Assembly: GCA_031257295.1 (NCBI GenBank)
Contig: JAIROX010000001.1
Span: 1-64,000, forward strand
DNA length: 64,000 nucleotides
Direction of reading: 5' to 3'
Source of the DNA: Candidatus Nomurabacteria bacterium
GTDB taxonomy: Bacteria > Patescibacteriota > Saccharimonadia > Saccharimonadales > Saccharimonadaceae
This document shows, piece by piece, positions 43,428 through 50,047 of the stretch. The notes below the pieces were generated by a model. That model had not been told where the DNA came from, made no database searches, and saw only the letters and a list, made by a program, of their open reading frames with translations. Position 1 is the stretch's first letter. Each line of letters opens with the position of its first letter. Position numbers and translations under genes: made by a program.

Positions 43428-44225
43428 ATGGAACAGTTTAGATTTAATGGCTTGACACAAGTCAGCCATATCCTATTTGACCAACTGCCTAGCGAGAAAA
43501 AAGAATTCTTGCTCAGGCATGGGGAGAAAGTCTCAGGATTCAACCAGGATGGTTGCGCTCCGGTTTTCTACGTCCAGGCTGATATGCGTTTCGCGTTCAT
43601 ATCAGACTACGCGATGGCCGACACAAAAAGCTTTGAAGCCAGCGGTAAAGGACCAGCGCTTGGATTATACCGTGGCGGTGGTAGCTTAGTTGTAAAAACC
43701 AACGAAGGCTACCTAGCGTTTTACGACGATCGCTACAAGTGGCTACGACAGCTGGGTGGCATAGCCCTCTTTAAAGAGGGTGGCGACCTCCGACAAACAG
43801 CTATTCGAGAGGGGTATGAGGAAGAACTCCTACCGATAGGCTTAATCGGCGGCAAAGAAACTCTGCTCATTCCACATGGGGTAAGCAACGAATGCGTGAG
43901 GCATAAGATAAACTTTTTTAAAAAAGTTTATGGCGTCACGCTAGAGACCAAACAAATCAGTGCGGAGTTTGAAGACGTTAAGTATACGCTCAACGACAGA
44001 AATTCTTGCATTGAAGCGGTAGTTAAGCTGGACCTGTCTGGCGAGGGGATGATTTATGCCCTAGCCGTCGAAGATAAATGGTTCAGGGGCGGAGAATTTA
44101 TGCCAACCGCCATCGTCGTCGACGATCATGGCAATAAAATCGGCAGCTACACTCCAAGACAAGGGTACGTGCCAGACGACGTGACAAAATTATGCCCTAC
44201 GCTAGGCAACTATTTCGGGCGGTGA
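43428..44225 (+). CDS. Nudix-like protein
   Basis: 265 residues. A Nudix-type box is seen at about 115-140 (GGIALFKEGGDLRQTAIREGYEEE): GG, REGYEEE and the spacing are close to GX5EX7REUXEEXGU, with two extra residues between Glu and Arg. The flanks do not match a known subfamily. It may hydrolyse or bind a nucleotide derivative. AAGGAGG lies 6 nt before the ATG. The long structured leader suggests post-transcriptional control, and a strong terminator follows, so it is monocistronic. Confidence 0.6.
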   Translation: MEQFRFNGLTQVSHILFDQLPSEKKEFLLRHGEKVSGFNQDGCAPVFYVQADMRFAFISDYAMADTKSFEASGKGPALGLYRGGGSLVVKTNEGYLAFYDDRYKWLRQLGGIALFKEGGDLRQTAIREGYEEELLPIGLIGGKETLLIPHGVSNECVRHKINFFKKVYGVTLETKQISAEFEDVKYTLNDRNSCIEAVVKLDLSGEGMIYALAVEDKWFRGGEFMPTAIVVDDHGNKIGSYTPRQGYVPDDVTKLCPTLGNYFGR

Positions 44226-44242
44226 AACAACTAAATAACAGG

Positions 44243-44272
44243 GGAGGAGAGAAATCTCCTCCTTTACTTTTT
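44243..44272 (+). terminator. Terminator after the Nudix-like gene
   Basis: GGAGGAGA-GAAA-TCTCCTCC (44243-44250, 44255-44262) followed by TTTACTTTTT; perfect 8-bp stem with a GNRA-type loop. Confidence 0.85.
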
Positions 44273-45550
44273 GCCTAAAATCTCCCGCACCACGTCGCCA
44301 TCATTCCACGGGATACGCTTACCATCGGTGATGCGATAGACCTCGTGGCCCATGCCAGTTATCAAAATCATATCGTCTTTTTTAGCCTGCTCAAGGGCTT
44401 TCTTAATGGCCTCGTGGCGATCGGGTACTTCCTCGGTCTTACCCATGCCGCCAGCTTGCTCAATGCCCTCAAGCACCGCCGTACGTATCTGGTCAGCCGG
44501 CTCGGTGTAATTTTCTTCATCGGTCACAAATATCACATCGGCCTCGCGGGCGGCAATCTCACCCATAGTTGGGCGCTTGCCCTTATCGCGATCACCGGTG
44601 GCGCCAAATACTAACACCACGCGTCCTTTGGTCACTTCCTTAGCAGACTTGAGCAATCGTTCAATCGCATCTGGTGTGTGGGCGTAGTCAACAATCACTT
44701 CATATGGCTCGTCCGTCACTGCGCGCTCAAAGCGCCCGGGCAAAGTTTCTAGGTTAGCTATACCTTCTGCAATCACCTCACCATCAATGCCCAGCAAACT
44801 AGCTGCCGCTGCCGCTGCCGCCATGTTGTAGGCGTTAAACTCCCCGGTTAGGCTAGTCGCCACATCGAGCTTTTTACCGTCCATCTTTAGCTTAGCCTCG
44901 GTGCCTTTTTTGTACAGCTTAAAGCTATCAATCCGCACACCTGCTGCCTTGTCCTGCCCATAAGTAATCTTGAGTTCTTCGGCGTCAAACTGGTTGAAGT
45001 ACTCAAACCACTTATCATCACGGTTCAGCACGATAAACCATGGTTCACCGCTAAACAGCATCCCTTTGGCCGCCGCATAATTTTCCATAGTTTTAAAATA
45101 ATCCAGGTGATCTTGAGTAAGATTAGTCATGACCGCCATGATCGGCTTTAGGCCGCCTAGTTTGTGCTGCTGCAGGGCGTGGCTGGTGACCTCAAGTACC
45201 ACGTAGTCCACCTTGGCGCGCTTGGCTTGCCGCAAAAAGTTCATCACCTGCGCCGTGGTTGGCACAGTGGCGTTAAGGTCGTTGAGCTTGCGCTTGCCCG
45301 CCACTTCAATTTCGGCTGTTGAGAACATAGCCGTTCTATATCCAGCTTCTTTTAAGATCTCATTTAGATAATTGGTGGTAGTGGTCTTACCGTTGGTGCC
45401 GGTTAAGGCTAAGATTTTGAGGCCTTTACCCGGGTTGCCATAGTAAGTGCGCACCAGGCGCACACGGCCCTTGCGATATAGCTCCTCCAGGCCCTTGGTT
45501 GTTCCACCTGGCAGCACCTTGCGCGCTGCTTTAACCAACATCTGTTTCAT
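44264..45550 (-). CDS. Mur ligase family protein (MurE-like)
   Basis: ATP-dependent amino-acid ligase of the MurE type. TGTNGKTTTTNYL (P-loop, ~50), TSHALQQHKLGG, NLTQDHLDYF, LTGEFNAYNMAAA, LPGRFERAV and VDYAHTPDAIE are MurE-like. The N-terminal UDP-binding domain is cut short (428 residues against ~490). At the place of the substrate motif (DNPR for diaminopimelate, DDPN for lysine) it reads DEENYTEP, so the amino acid added cannot be named. TAGAAT at 45557-45562 lies 6 nt before the ATG (leaderless). Role: peptidoglycan stem peptide synthesis. Confidence 0.85.
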   Translation of the reverse strand: MKQMLVKAARKVLPGGTTKGLEELYRKGRVRLVRTYYGNPGKGLKILALTGTNGKTTTTNYLNEILKEAGYRTAMFSTAEIEVAGKRKLNDLNATVPTTAQVMNFLRQAKRAKVDYVVLEVTSHALQQHKLGGLKPIMAVMTNLTQDHLDYFKTMENYAAAKGMLFSGEPWFIVLNRDDKWFEYFNQFDAEELKITYGQDKAAGVRIDSFKLYKKGTEAKLKMDGKKLDVATSLTGEFNAYNMAAAAAAASLLGIDGEVIAEGIANLETLPGRFERAVTDEPYEVIVDYAHTPDAIERLLKSAKEVTKGRVVLVFGATGDRDKGKRPTMGEIAAREADVIFVTDEENYTEPADQIRTAVLEGIEQAGGMGKTEEVPDRHEAIKKALEQAKKDDMILITGMGHEVYRITDGKRIPWNDGDVVREILGKK

Positions 45551-45571
45551 AAGTCCATTCTAGCACAAATT

Positions 45572-45595
45572 AAAACGGCCGCTCGTCAGCGACCG
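45572..45595 (-). terminator. Terminator after the 198-residue protein gene
   Basis: Minus strand: CGGTCGCT-GACG-AGCGGCCG followed by TTTTA. It separates the unknown gene at 45609 from the MurE-like gene. Confidence 0.7.
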
Positions 45596-45608
45596 CTTTA
45601 CCAACACT

Positions 45609-46205
45609 CTAAGAACGCACGTAGATCCTAACGTCTGGGTCATCATCGACGCTCGCATAGACAGAAAAGTCATCTTCTCTAACGTCTGAGCAGAACTCCG
45701 CGAATTCTTCCATGCGACGGCGTTTTAGCTCATTCAAAGCCTGATTAAATTCTAGAAACTTAATCTTGGCTTTCCTTATACACCAGCCGTCATCGCAGTA
45801 ATAGCGACTTTTGAGCGTCACTATAGCGATCTCTACGACCTCTGCATCTTGGTATGCAAGAGTTTTATAGTTTTCCGCTTCTGGTGCCTGCCCAAGACAG
45901 CCGGATAAGTACAATGCGTCTTCAATTGAATCGCCACGTTCCTTTTGATAAGGACGTACTATAAAGTATTCCGTTTTATCACCGTTCCGGAATTTAATCC
46001 AGATCCTCTCGGACTCCTTTATGTTCCCCTCGACAACAGAACGCCGAGGGCCATATGAAAGCGCTTCGTACGAAGCCTTCTCGACCTTAGCATCTACCAG
46101 CATGTCACCAGTAATACCAAGCGATTCCAGATCTGAAACATCTAGTCTCTTAGCGACGAGTTCTTTCGCGTTACCGCTGAGTGCGGCTTTCCACTTACTA
46201 TTCAT
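45609..46205 (-). CDS. Unknown protein with a structured leader
   Basis: Not recognised. 198 residues, charged, alpha/beta, no membrane segment; four cysteines including a close pair (YYCDDGWCIRKAKI). It starts at the ATG at 46205 (MNSKWKAALSG) behind AGGAGAAAGGA; an in-frame start 18 codons earlier lacks a site. The gene has its own promoter ~260 nt upstream and a leader that shares architecture with that of the Nudix-like gene at 43428, which suggests common regulation of the two. Confidence 0.6.
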   Translation of the reverse strand: MNSKWKAALSGNAKELVAKRLDVSDLESLGITGDMLVDAKVEKASYEALSYGPRRSVVEGNIKESERIWIKFRNGDKTEYFIVRPYQKERGDSIEDALYLSGCLGQAPEAENYKTLAYQDAEVVEIAIVTLKSRYYCDDGWCIRKAKIKFLEFNQALNELKRRRMEEFAEFCSDVREDDFSVYASVDDDPDVRIYVRS

Positions 46206-46503
46206 TCCTTTCTCCTCTCCATGCTTTAAGCACAGTTGCAGGGGACGACCTTTCGCCATTACCCCAAGGACATAACTTAAGTCTCATCGCGTCCGATGAG
46301 AGAAGTCTGGTCGCATAAGTGCTCAGGCTCCTCCCATCAGATTGAGTGTTCGGTTTTTAAAGTACAGGCTGCCACTAGATCCGCGGGCATATTTGTTATA
46401 AAAAACAAATATGCGGTATACCGCATAGGTCGTGGCAACACTCAACAGGTCGAGCTGCCTCCAGCTCTGGTACCATGCTACCACACTTGCTTCATTTTGT
46501 CAA
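46206..46503 (-). ncRNA. Promoter and structured leader (family A) of the 198-residue protein gene
   Basis: Minus strand: TTGACA (46503-46498), 17 nt, TAGCAT (46480-46475), start near 46468. Stems in order: GAGCTG/CAGCTC (46467-46452); TTGAGTGTT/AACACTCAA (46445-46437 with 46350-46342) and TGCCAC/GTGGCA (46437-46432 with 46375-46370), enclosing palindrome ATGCGGTATACCGCAT (46426-46411) that overlaps a 10-bp hairpin CATATTTGTT/AACAAATATG (46413-46404 with 46397-46388); then TCTCATCG/CGATGAGA (46301-46282). The GTATAC-centred palindrome overlapping an A/T hairpin repeats the design at 43242-43279. Confidence 0.6.
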
Positions 46504-46523
46504 GATGTGCTAGAGTGGGAGGA

Positions 46524-47561
46524 GTGAAAGTTTTAGGTATTGAGACCAGTTGTGACGAGACCGCGGCGGCCGTGGTCGAGAACGGCACGCGCTTGATTAG
46601 CAATGTCGTTAACTCGCAAATTGATATTCATGCTCGCTACGGTGGTGTAGTACCAGAGGTGGCCGCCCGTTCGCACATCGAGGTGGTCAATGCCGTAATT
46701 GATGAAGCCGTGGTTCAAGCTGGTGGCTGGAGCGCCATCGACGCCATCGCCGTGACCTATGCGCCTGGGCTGATTGGCTCACTGCTAGTCGGCACGCTGG
46801 CCGCTCGCACGCTAGCTATTACTAAAAACAAGCCACTTTACCCCGTGCACCATATCGAGTCACATATTTATGCCAACTGGTTATCTGACGAAGAAGATGC
46901 GCCCAGGTCATTCCCGATATTAGCTCTAGTGGTCAGCGGTGGCCACACTCAGTTAATTCTGCTACACGACCACGGCGATTTTGAGACCATCGGCACCACG
47001 CGCGACGACGCCGTAGGTGAAGTGTTCGACAAAGTCGCCAAAATTATCGGCCTGCCCTACCCTGGCGGCCCAAGTATCAGCCAAGCAGCCCTAAAAGGTG
47101 ACCAGAACAGGTATAAACTACCTAAAGCCAAGCTCGACACGCCTTACGATTTTAGCTTCTCAGGCCTCAAAACGGCCGTTCTCAGGGCCGTGCAAGCCGA
47201 AGTGGGCAAAAGATTCACTTTTCCCTCTGCAGGGCTACCAGAGCTATTAAACGGCGCTCAGCGGGCAGACTTTGCCGCTAGTTTCGAAAAAACCGCGGTT
47301 GACACGTTAGTTGACAAGCTTCTCAAGGCTCAGGAGGCCTACCAGCCTAAAACTGTCGTTGTTGCGGGGGGAGTTAGTGCCAACCGGTACTTGCGCCAGC
47401 AGGTCAAAGAGCGCCTACCCATTCTGGCGCACTTCCCTGCCCCAGAGTTTTGCACCGACAACGGCGCCATGGTGGCCAGCGCCGGCTATTTTCATGCCCA
47501 GCGCCTAGAGCCAACCAACCCTTACGACCTAGAAGTCACTCCATCGCTGAAAATACGGTAA
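46524..47561 (+). CDS. tsaD: tRNA N6-adenosine threonylcarbamoyltransferase TsaD
   Basis: Transfers the threonylcarbamoyl group to A37 of ANN-decoding tRNAs. VLGIETSCDETAAAVV at the start, PEVAARSHIE with metal-binding His, VHHIESHIYANW with His pair, VVSGGHTQL, DDAVGEVFDKVAK, PGGPSISQ, FSFSGLKTAV, and GGVSANRYLR (all family motifs). 345 residues from the GTG at 46524, which has GGGAGG directly before it and TAGAGT 7 nt upstream; the frame is open 76 codons further but that part overlaps the divergent leader region. A strong terminator follows. Confidence 0.96.
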   Translation: MKVLGIETSCDETAAAVVENGTRLISNVVNSQIDIHARYGGVVPEVAARSHIEVVNAVIDEAVVQAGGWSAIDAIAVTYAPGLIGSLLVGTLAARTLAITKNKPLYPVHHIESHIYANWLSDEEDAPRSFPILALVVSGGHTQLILLHDHGDFETIGTTRDDAVGEVFDKVAKIIGLPYPGGPSISQAALKGDQNRYKLPKAKLDTPYDFSFSGLKTAVLRAVQAEVGKRFTFPSAGLPELLNGAQRADFAASFEKTAVDTLVDKLLKAQEAYQPKTVVVAGGVSANRYLRQQVKERLPILAHFPAPEFCTDNGAMVASAGYFHAQRLEPTNPYDLEVTPSLKIR

Positions 47562-47567
47562 GAAAAA

Positions 47568-47598
47568 CGCCTGCTCGTTAAAGCAGGCGGATTTTTTT
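47568..47598. terminator. Bidirectional terminator between tsaD and the membrane protein gene
   Basis: CGCCTGCT (47568-47575) pairs with AGCAGGCG (47582-47589); T7 follows on the plus strand and T5 on the minus strand. The stop of the minus-strand gene is in the loop. Confidence 0.8.
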
Positions 47599-48147
47599 GG
47601 ATCGCCAGATAGGCTGCCAGTCTATCACCTGACAAGTGACAGGTCGAACGGTGCCACGCGGGCGATCCAGAGCGCACATAGCTATCCAAGCTCCCAGCCC
47701 AGCGGCGACTCCGAGCTTCATCAGAGTCGGGCCGTACATCAAGGTCGGGATACCTTGACAACCCATTACCCAGCCGTATCCGACATAGGCAAGGATATCA
47801 TGGTATCGCTTGGCCGGCGACCGGTGCGCGTCTTGGTCGCCTTCCCTCTTATAATCCTTTCTTTCGCGCTTCCACTGATTGTCAAGAACAACCAGCGTGG
47901 CCACGAAGGTGAGCGCTGCCCACCACCAACTGTGCCCCCATCCGCCGATCTGGCCGTAGCCAGTTGTGGCAGAAGCGAAGCAAAGCGCCAAGAAAAAATC
48001 ACCAGGGATGAATGACAGGCTGGCTGATCGAAAGCTTAGTAATGTGCTTTCAAAAACTAGCCTGACAACTATAACGGAGGCTGGCGTGATACAGACGCCG
48101 ACCAGATACTTTTGCCAAAATGGCAAAGCATAGAAAGCGTCTATCAT
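47578..48147 (-). CDS. Multi-pass membrane protein, unknown
   Basis: Not recognised. 189 residues from the ATG at 48147 (MIDAFYALPFW), chosen because AGGAGG lies 7 nt upstream. Four to five hydrophobic segments: ~14-32, ~44-62 (GDFFLALCFASATTGYG), ~70-86 (WWWAALTFVATLVVL), ~125-160. A basic cytoplasmic loop (KRERKDYKREGDQDAHRSPAKR, in pieces) separates the halves. Its promoter is TTGACA-17-TATTAT at 48236-48208, divergent from and overlapping that of the FemX-like gene. Confidence 0.6.
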   Translation of the reverse strand: MIDAFYALPFWQKYLVGVCITPASVIVVRLVFESTLLSFRSASLSFIPGDFFLALCFASATTGYGQIGGWGHSWWWAALTFVATLVVLDNQWKRERKDYKREGDQDAHRSPAKRYHDILAYVGYGWVMGCQGIPTLMYGPTLMKLGVAAGLGAWIAMCALDRPRGTVRPVTCQVIDWQPIWRSKKIRLL

Positions 48148-48207
48148 GATGTTACCTCCTGTACTTTCAGAAAAGGTGCCCAGGAAGAGCACCTCGCGAA
48201 CCATACA

Positions 48208-48249
48208 ATAATACTACAGATTGCCCAAAATGTCAAGTAGTTGTACACT
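48208..48249. promoter_or_regulatory. Overlapping divergent promoters
   Basis: Minus: TTGACA (48236-48231), 17 nt, TATTAT (48213-48208). Plus: TTGCCC (48221-48226), 17 nt, TACACT (48244-48249), 7 nt before the ATG at 48257. The two polymerase sites cover each other, so the genes probably compete. Confidence 0.65.
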
Positions 48250-48256
48250 GGGGGAG

Positions 48257-49423
48257 ATGGATAAGCATTTTTTGCAATCAGAGAAGTGGCGTAAGTTTCA
48301 AGAAAGCCTGGGTAAACCGGTCTTTGAAGATTCCGGTGATGGCTGGAGCTTTTTGGCCACGCTTGAAAGCACTCCTCTTGGGAAGTATCTTTACCTGCCT
48401 TACGGACCAACTATTCGCGACGAGAAGGCCTTTGCTGGCGCGCTAAAGGCCCTGCAAGGGCTGGCTAAGGCTAAAGATGCTGTCTTTATCAGGATTGAGC
48501 CAACTAGTGGCATAGAGGCTGCCACGCTAGCTAAAGCTGGCTTTAAAAAAATCGACAGCCTTAACCCCGAACACACCTGGGTGCTCGACCTGTCGCCCTC
48601 TGAAGCCGACATCTTGGCCGGCATGAAGCAAAATAACCGCAACTTGTTTAACAACTACCGCAAAAAAGGCCTGGCGGTGCACCACACTACCGACCCCGAG
48701 AAGGCCTTCTATCTGACTTCCCTGCTATCCGGCGTGGCAGCTCACAATGGCATCAACGTCCACCCCTTAGAATATTTTAAGAAACAGATGAGTCAAGCTG
48801 GCGCAGTGCTTTACTATGTTACGTTGGCACTACCTCCCACCCCTCCCCCTTCCTCACCGGCTAGCACTGAGCGGTCTGCTCAGAGTGACATCTCCATGTC
48901 AGCTAAAGCTGACGGAGACTCTGTCACTCTGGCATCCCCATCAGTACTTAGCTCGAAGGATAGTTCGTCAGGGAGAGAGTGGGAGAGCACGCCTAATCCT
49001 AGTGAGAATAAAGAGGAGTTGGGAAGAGAGAATAAGAACGGTGCTAGTGAGGGCGACATCAAGAGTGGACAAGTTATCGCCGCCGCGCTCATTTATGACT
49101 CACCTACTACTCGTTATTACGCCCACGCCGCTGCCGATTATGAACACCGTAAACTCAGTGCTGGCACGGTGTTAGTTGCCCAACTGATAGTCGACGCCAA
49201 GAAAAAAGGTTTAAAAACCTTCGACTTTTACGGCATTACCGTGTCTAGTGACCCGCACCACCCCTGGTACGGTCTAACTAAGTTCAAGCAGTCATTTGGC
49301 GGTGCTCCCCTCACCTATCTTGGCGACTGGGACTTGCCCATTAAAAAAGCTCGTTACCGAGCTTTCACGCATCTGCGTGCCGCTAATCGCCGGCTACGTA
49401 AGATCACTACTAAAAGAAAATGA
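48257..49423 (+). CDS. FemA/FemX-type peptidyltransferase with an in-frame insertion
   Basis: Adds amino acids from aminoacyl-tRNA to lipid II or peptidoglycan bridges (FemABX family). FLQSEKWRKFQESLG at the start, GKYLYLPYGPTI, NRNLFNNYRKKGL, and in the second GNAT half YYAHAAADYEHRKLSAGTVL and FDFYGI...HPWYGLTKFKQSFGG are typical. Between the strands LYYVTL and GQVIAAALIYD there is a ~80-residue Ser/Pro/Glu-rich insert (about 195-275) with no counterpart in the family; its DNA is a palindromic element. ATG at 48257 behind GGGGGAG and 7 nt after TACACT. 388 residues. Confidence 0.85.
   Translation: MDKHFLQSEKWRKFQESLGKPVFEDSGDGWSFLATLESTPLGKYLYLPYGPTIRDEKAFAGALKALQGLAKAKDAVFIRIEPTSGIEAATLAKAGFKKIDSLNPEHTWVLDLSPSEADILAGMKQNNRNLFNNYRKKGLAVHHTTDPEKAFYLTSLLSGVAAHNGINVHPLEYFKKQMSQAGAVLYYVTLALPPTPPPSSPASTERSAQSDISMSAKADGDSVTLASPSVLSSKDSSSGREWESTPNPSENKEELGRENKNGASEGDIKSGQVIAAALIYDSPTTRYYAHAAADYEHRKLSAGTVLVAQLIVDAKKKGLKTFDFYGITVSSDPHHPWYGLTKFKQSFGGAPLTYLGDWDLPIKKARYRAFTHLRAANRRLRKITTKRK
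48834..48985. repeat. Palindromic element inserted in the FemX-like gene
   Basis: Outer arms CTCCCAC (48834-48840) and GTGGGAG (48979-48985); inner arms of ~24 nt at 48881-48904 and 48907-48931 that match as inverted copies except for a 2-3-nt length difference, closing on GTCAGCT/AGCTGAC around two A residues. The whole is a ~150-bp hairpin element whose length keeps the reading frame. It encodes the low-complexity insert in the host protein. Confidence 0.65.
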
Positions 49424-49474
49424 GTTGCCCGAGAGAGTGTAGGGCAACTCTGTGAAATAAAGACGTCTTTATTT
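49422..49474. terminator. Two hairpins between femX-like gene and ireB
   Basis: GAGTTGCCC/GGGCAACTC (49422-49430, 49442-49450), then a perfect 20-nt palindrome at 49455-49474 (AAATAAAGAC and its complement) that ends in T-rich sequence on both strands and serves both converging genes. Confidence 0.7.
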
Positions 49475-49714
49475 GCCAAGATAGGACTTAAGTAGCTCGC
49501 TAACAATATCATCACGGTCATAGTGACGTATCATGTTTCGCGCACCATCCGCCCCTGTAATGTAAGCTGGTTCGCCCGATAATATATAACCTACAATCTG
49601 GTCTAATGCGTTATACCCGCCCTTCTCAAGGGCATCATACACGCAGTCAAGCATGTTACGAATAGCCTGATTAACAATTACTGGCCTGTCGTAACACATA
49701 GTCTTTTTATCCAT
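49469..49714 (-). CDS. ireB: IreB family protein (UPF0297)
   Basis: Small regulatory phosphoprotein. The 81 residues match IreB closely: VYDALEKGGYNALDQIVGYI, LSGEPAYITGADGARNMIR, and RDDIVSELLKSYLGK (family: [28 protein letters not shown]...ARxLIR). In Enterococcus, IreB is the substrate of the kinase IreK/phosphatase IreP that set cephalosporin tolerance; here the partner genes are not in view. AGGAGGTG lies 6 nt before the ATG, and a promoter TTGCAA-17-TAGACT lies at 49784-49756. Confidence 0.9.
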   Translation of the reverse strand: MDKKTMCYDRPVIVNQAIRNMLDCVYDALEKGGYNALDQIVGYILSGEPAYITGADGARNMIRHYDRDDIVSELLKSYLGK

Positions 49715-49795
49715 ATTGCACCTCCTGTACTAACTCTCTCCCAAAGTTCCGCCCTAGTCTAATGAAACTTTGTATATTTTGCAAGCATAATCGTC

Positions 49796-49965
49796 TTGAC
49801 TTGCTTTTTTAAGTATGATATACTGAAGCTACAAAAACAAAAACGGTGTAAACAAAACTTAGTTATATCTGTTACAAGTTTCATTTCACGTGAAGACGTA
49901 TTGAGTTAATGCCTTTTTTCACGTGGATCTTTGTTTTTATAAAATACCTACACCGTTTTGCCAAG
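49796..49965 (+). ncRNA. Candidate stand-alone structured RNA before valS
   Basis: A near-consensus promoter TTGACT (49796-49801), 17 nt, TATACT (49819-49824) starts near 49831. The RNA folds as one long irregular rod: AAAACGGTGTA/TACACCGTTTT (49840-49850, 49949-49959), AAACAAA/TTTGTTT (49850-49856, 49930-49936), CACGTGAA/TTCACGTG (49887-49894, 49918-49925), with open internal regions. The outer stem ends in TTTT and may itself terminate. No reading frame fits. valS has its own promoter at 50035, so this is not simply its leader. The rod with a central bulge recalls 6S RNA, but that is a guess. Confidence 0.55.
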
Positions 49966-50047
49966 TTTTACTAAACAAGAGCTTGCCCATACAGCCAGCT
50001 CAGCCTAAAGATGACTAAAAGGGTCCTTTTGTAGTACAATACTGAAG

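Noticed and set aside
46296-46523. 76-codon N-terminal extension of TsaD
   Set aside because: It overlaps the divergent promoter and structured leader; TsaD proteins start at the VLGIETSCDET segment and a GTG with GGGAGG sits there.
49831-50047. T-box leader for valS
   Set aside because: No T-box bulge (TGGNACC-like) or specifier loop seen, and valS has a promoter 7 nt before its ATG.
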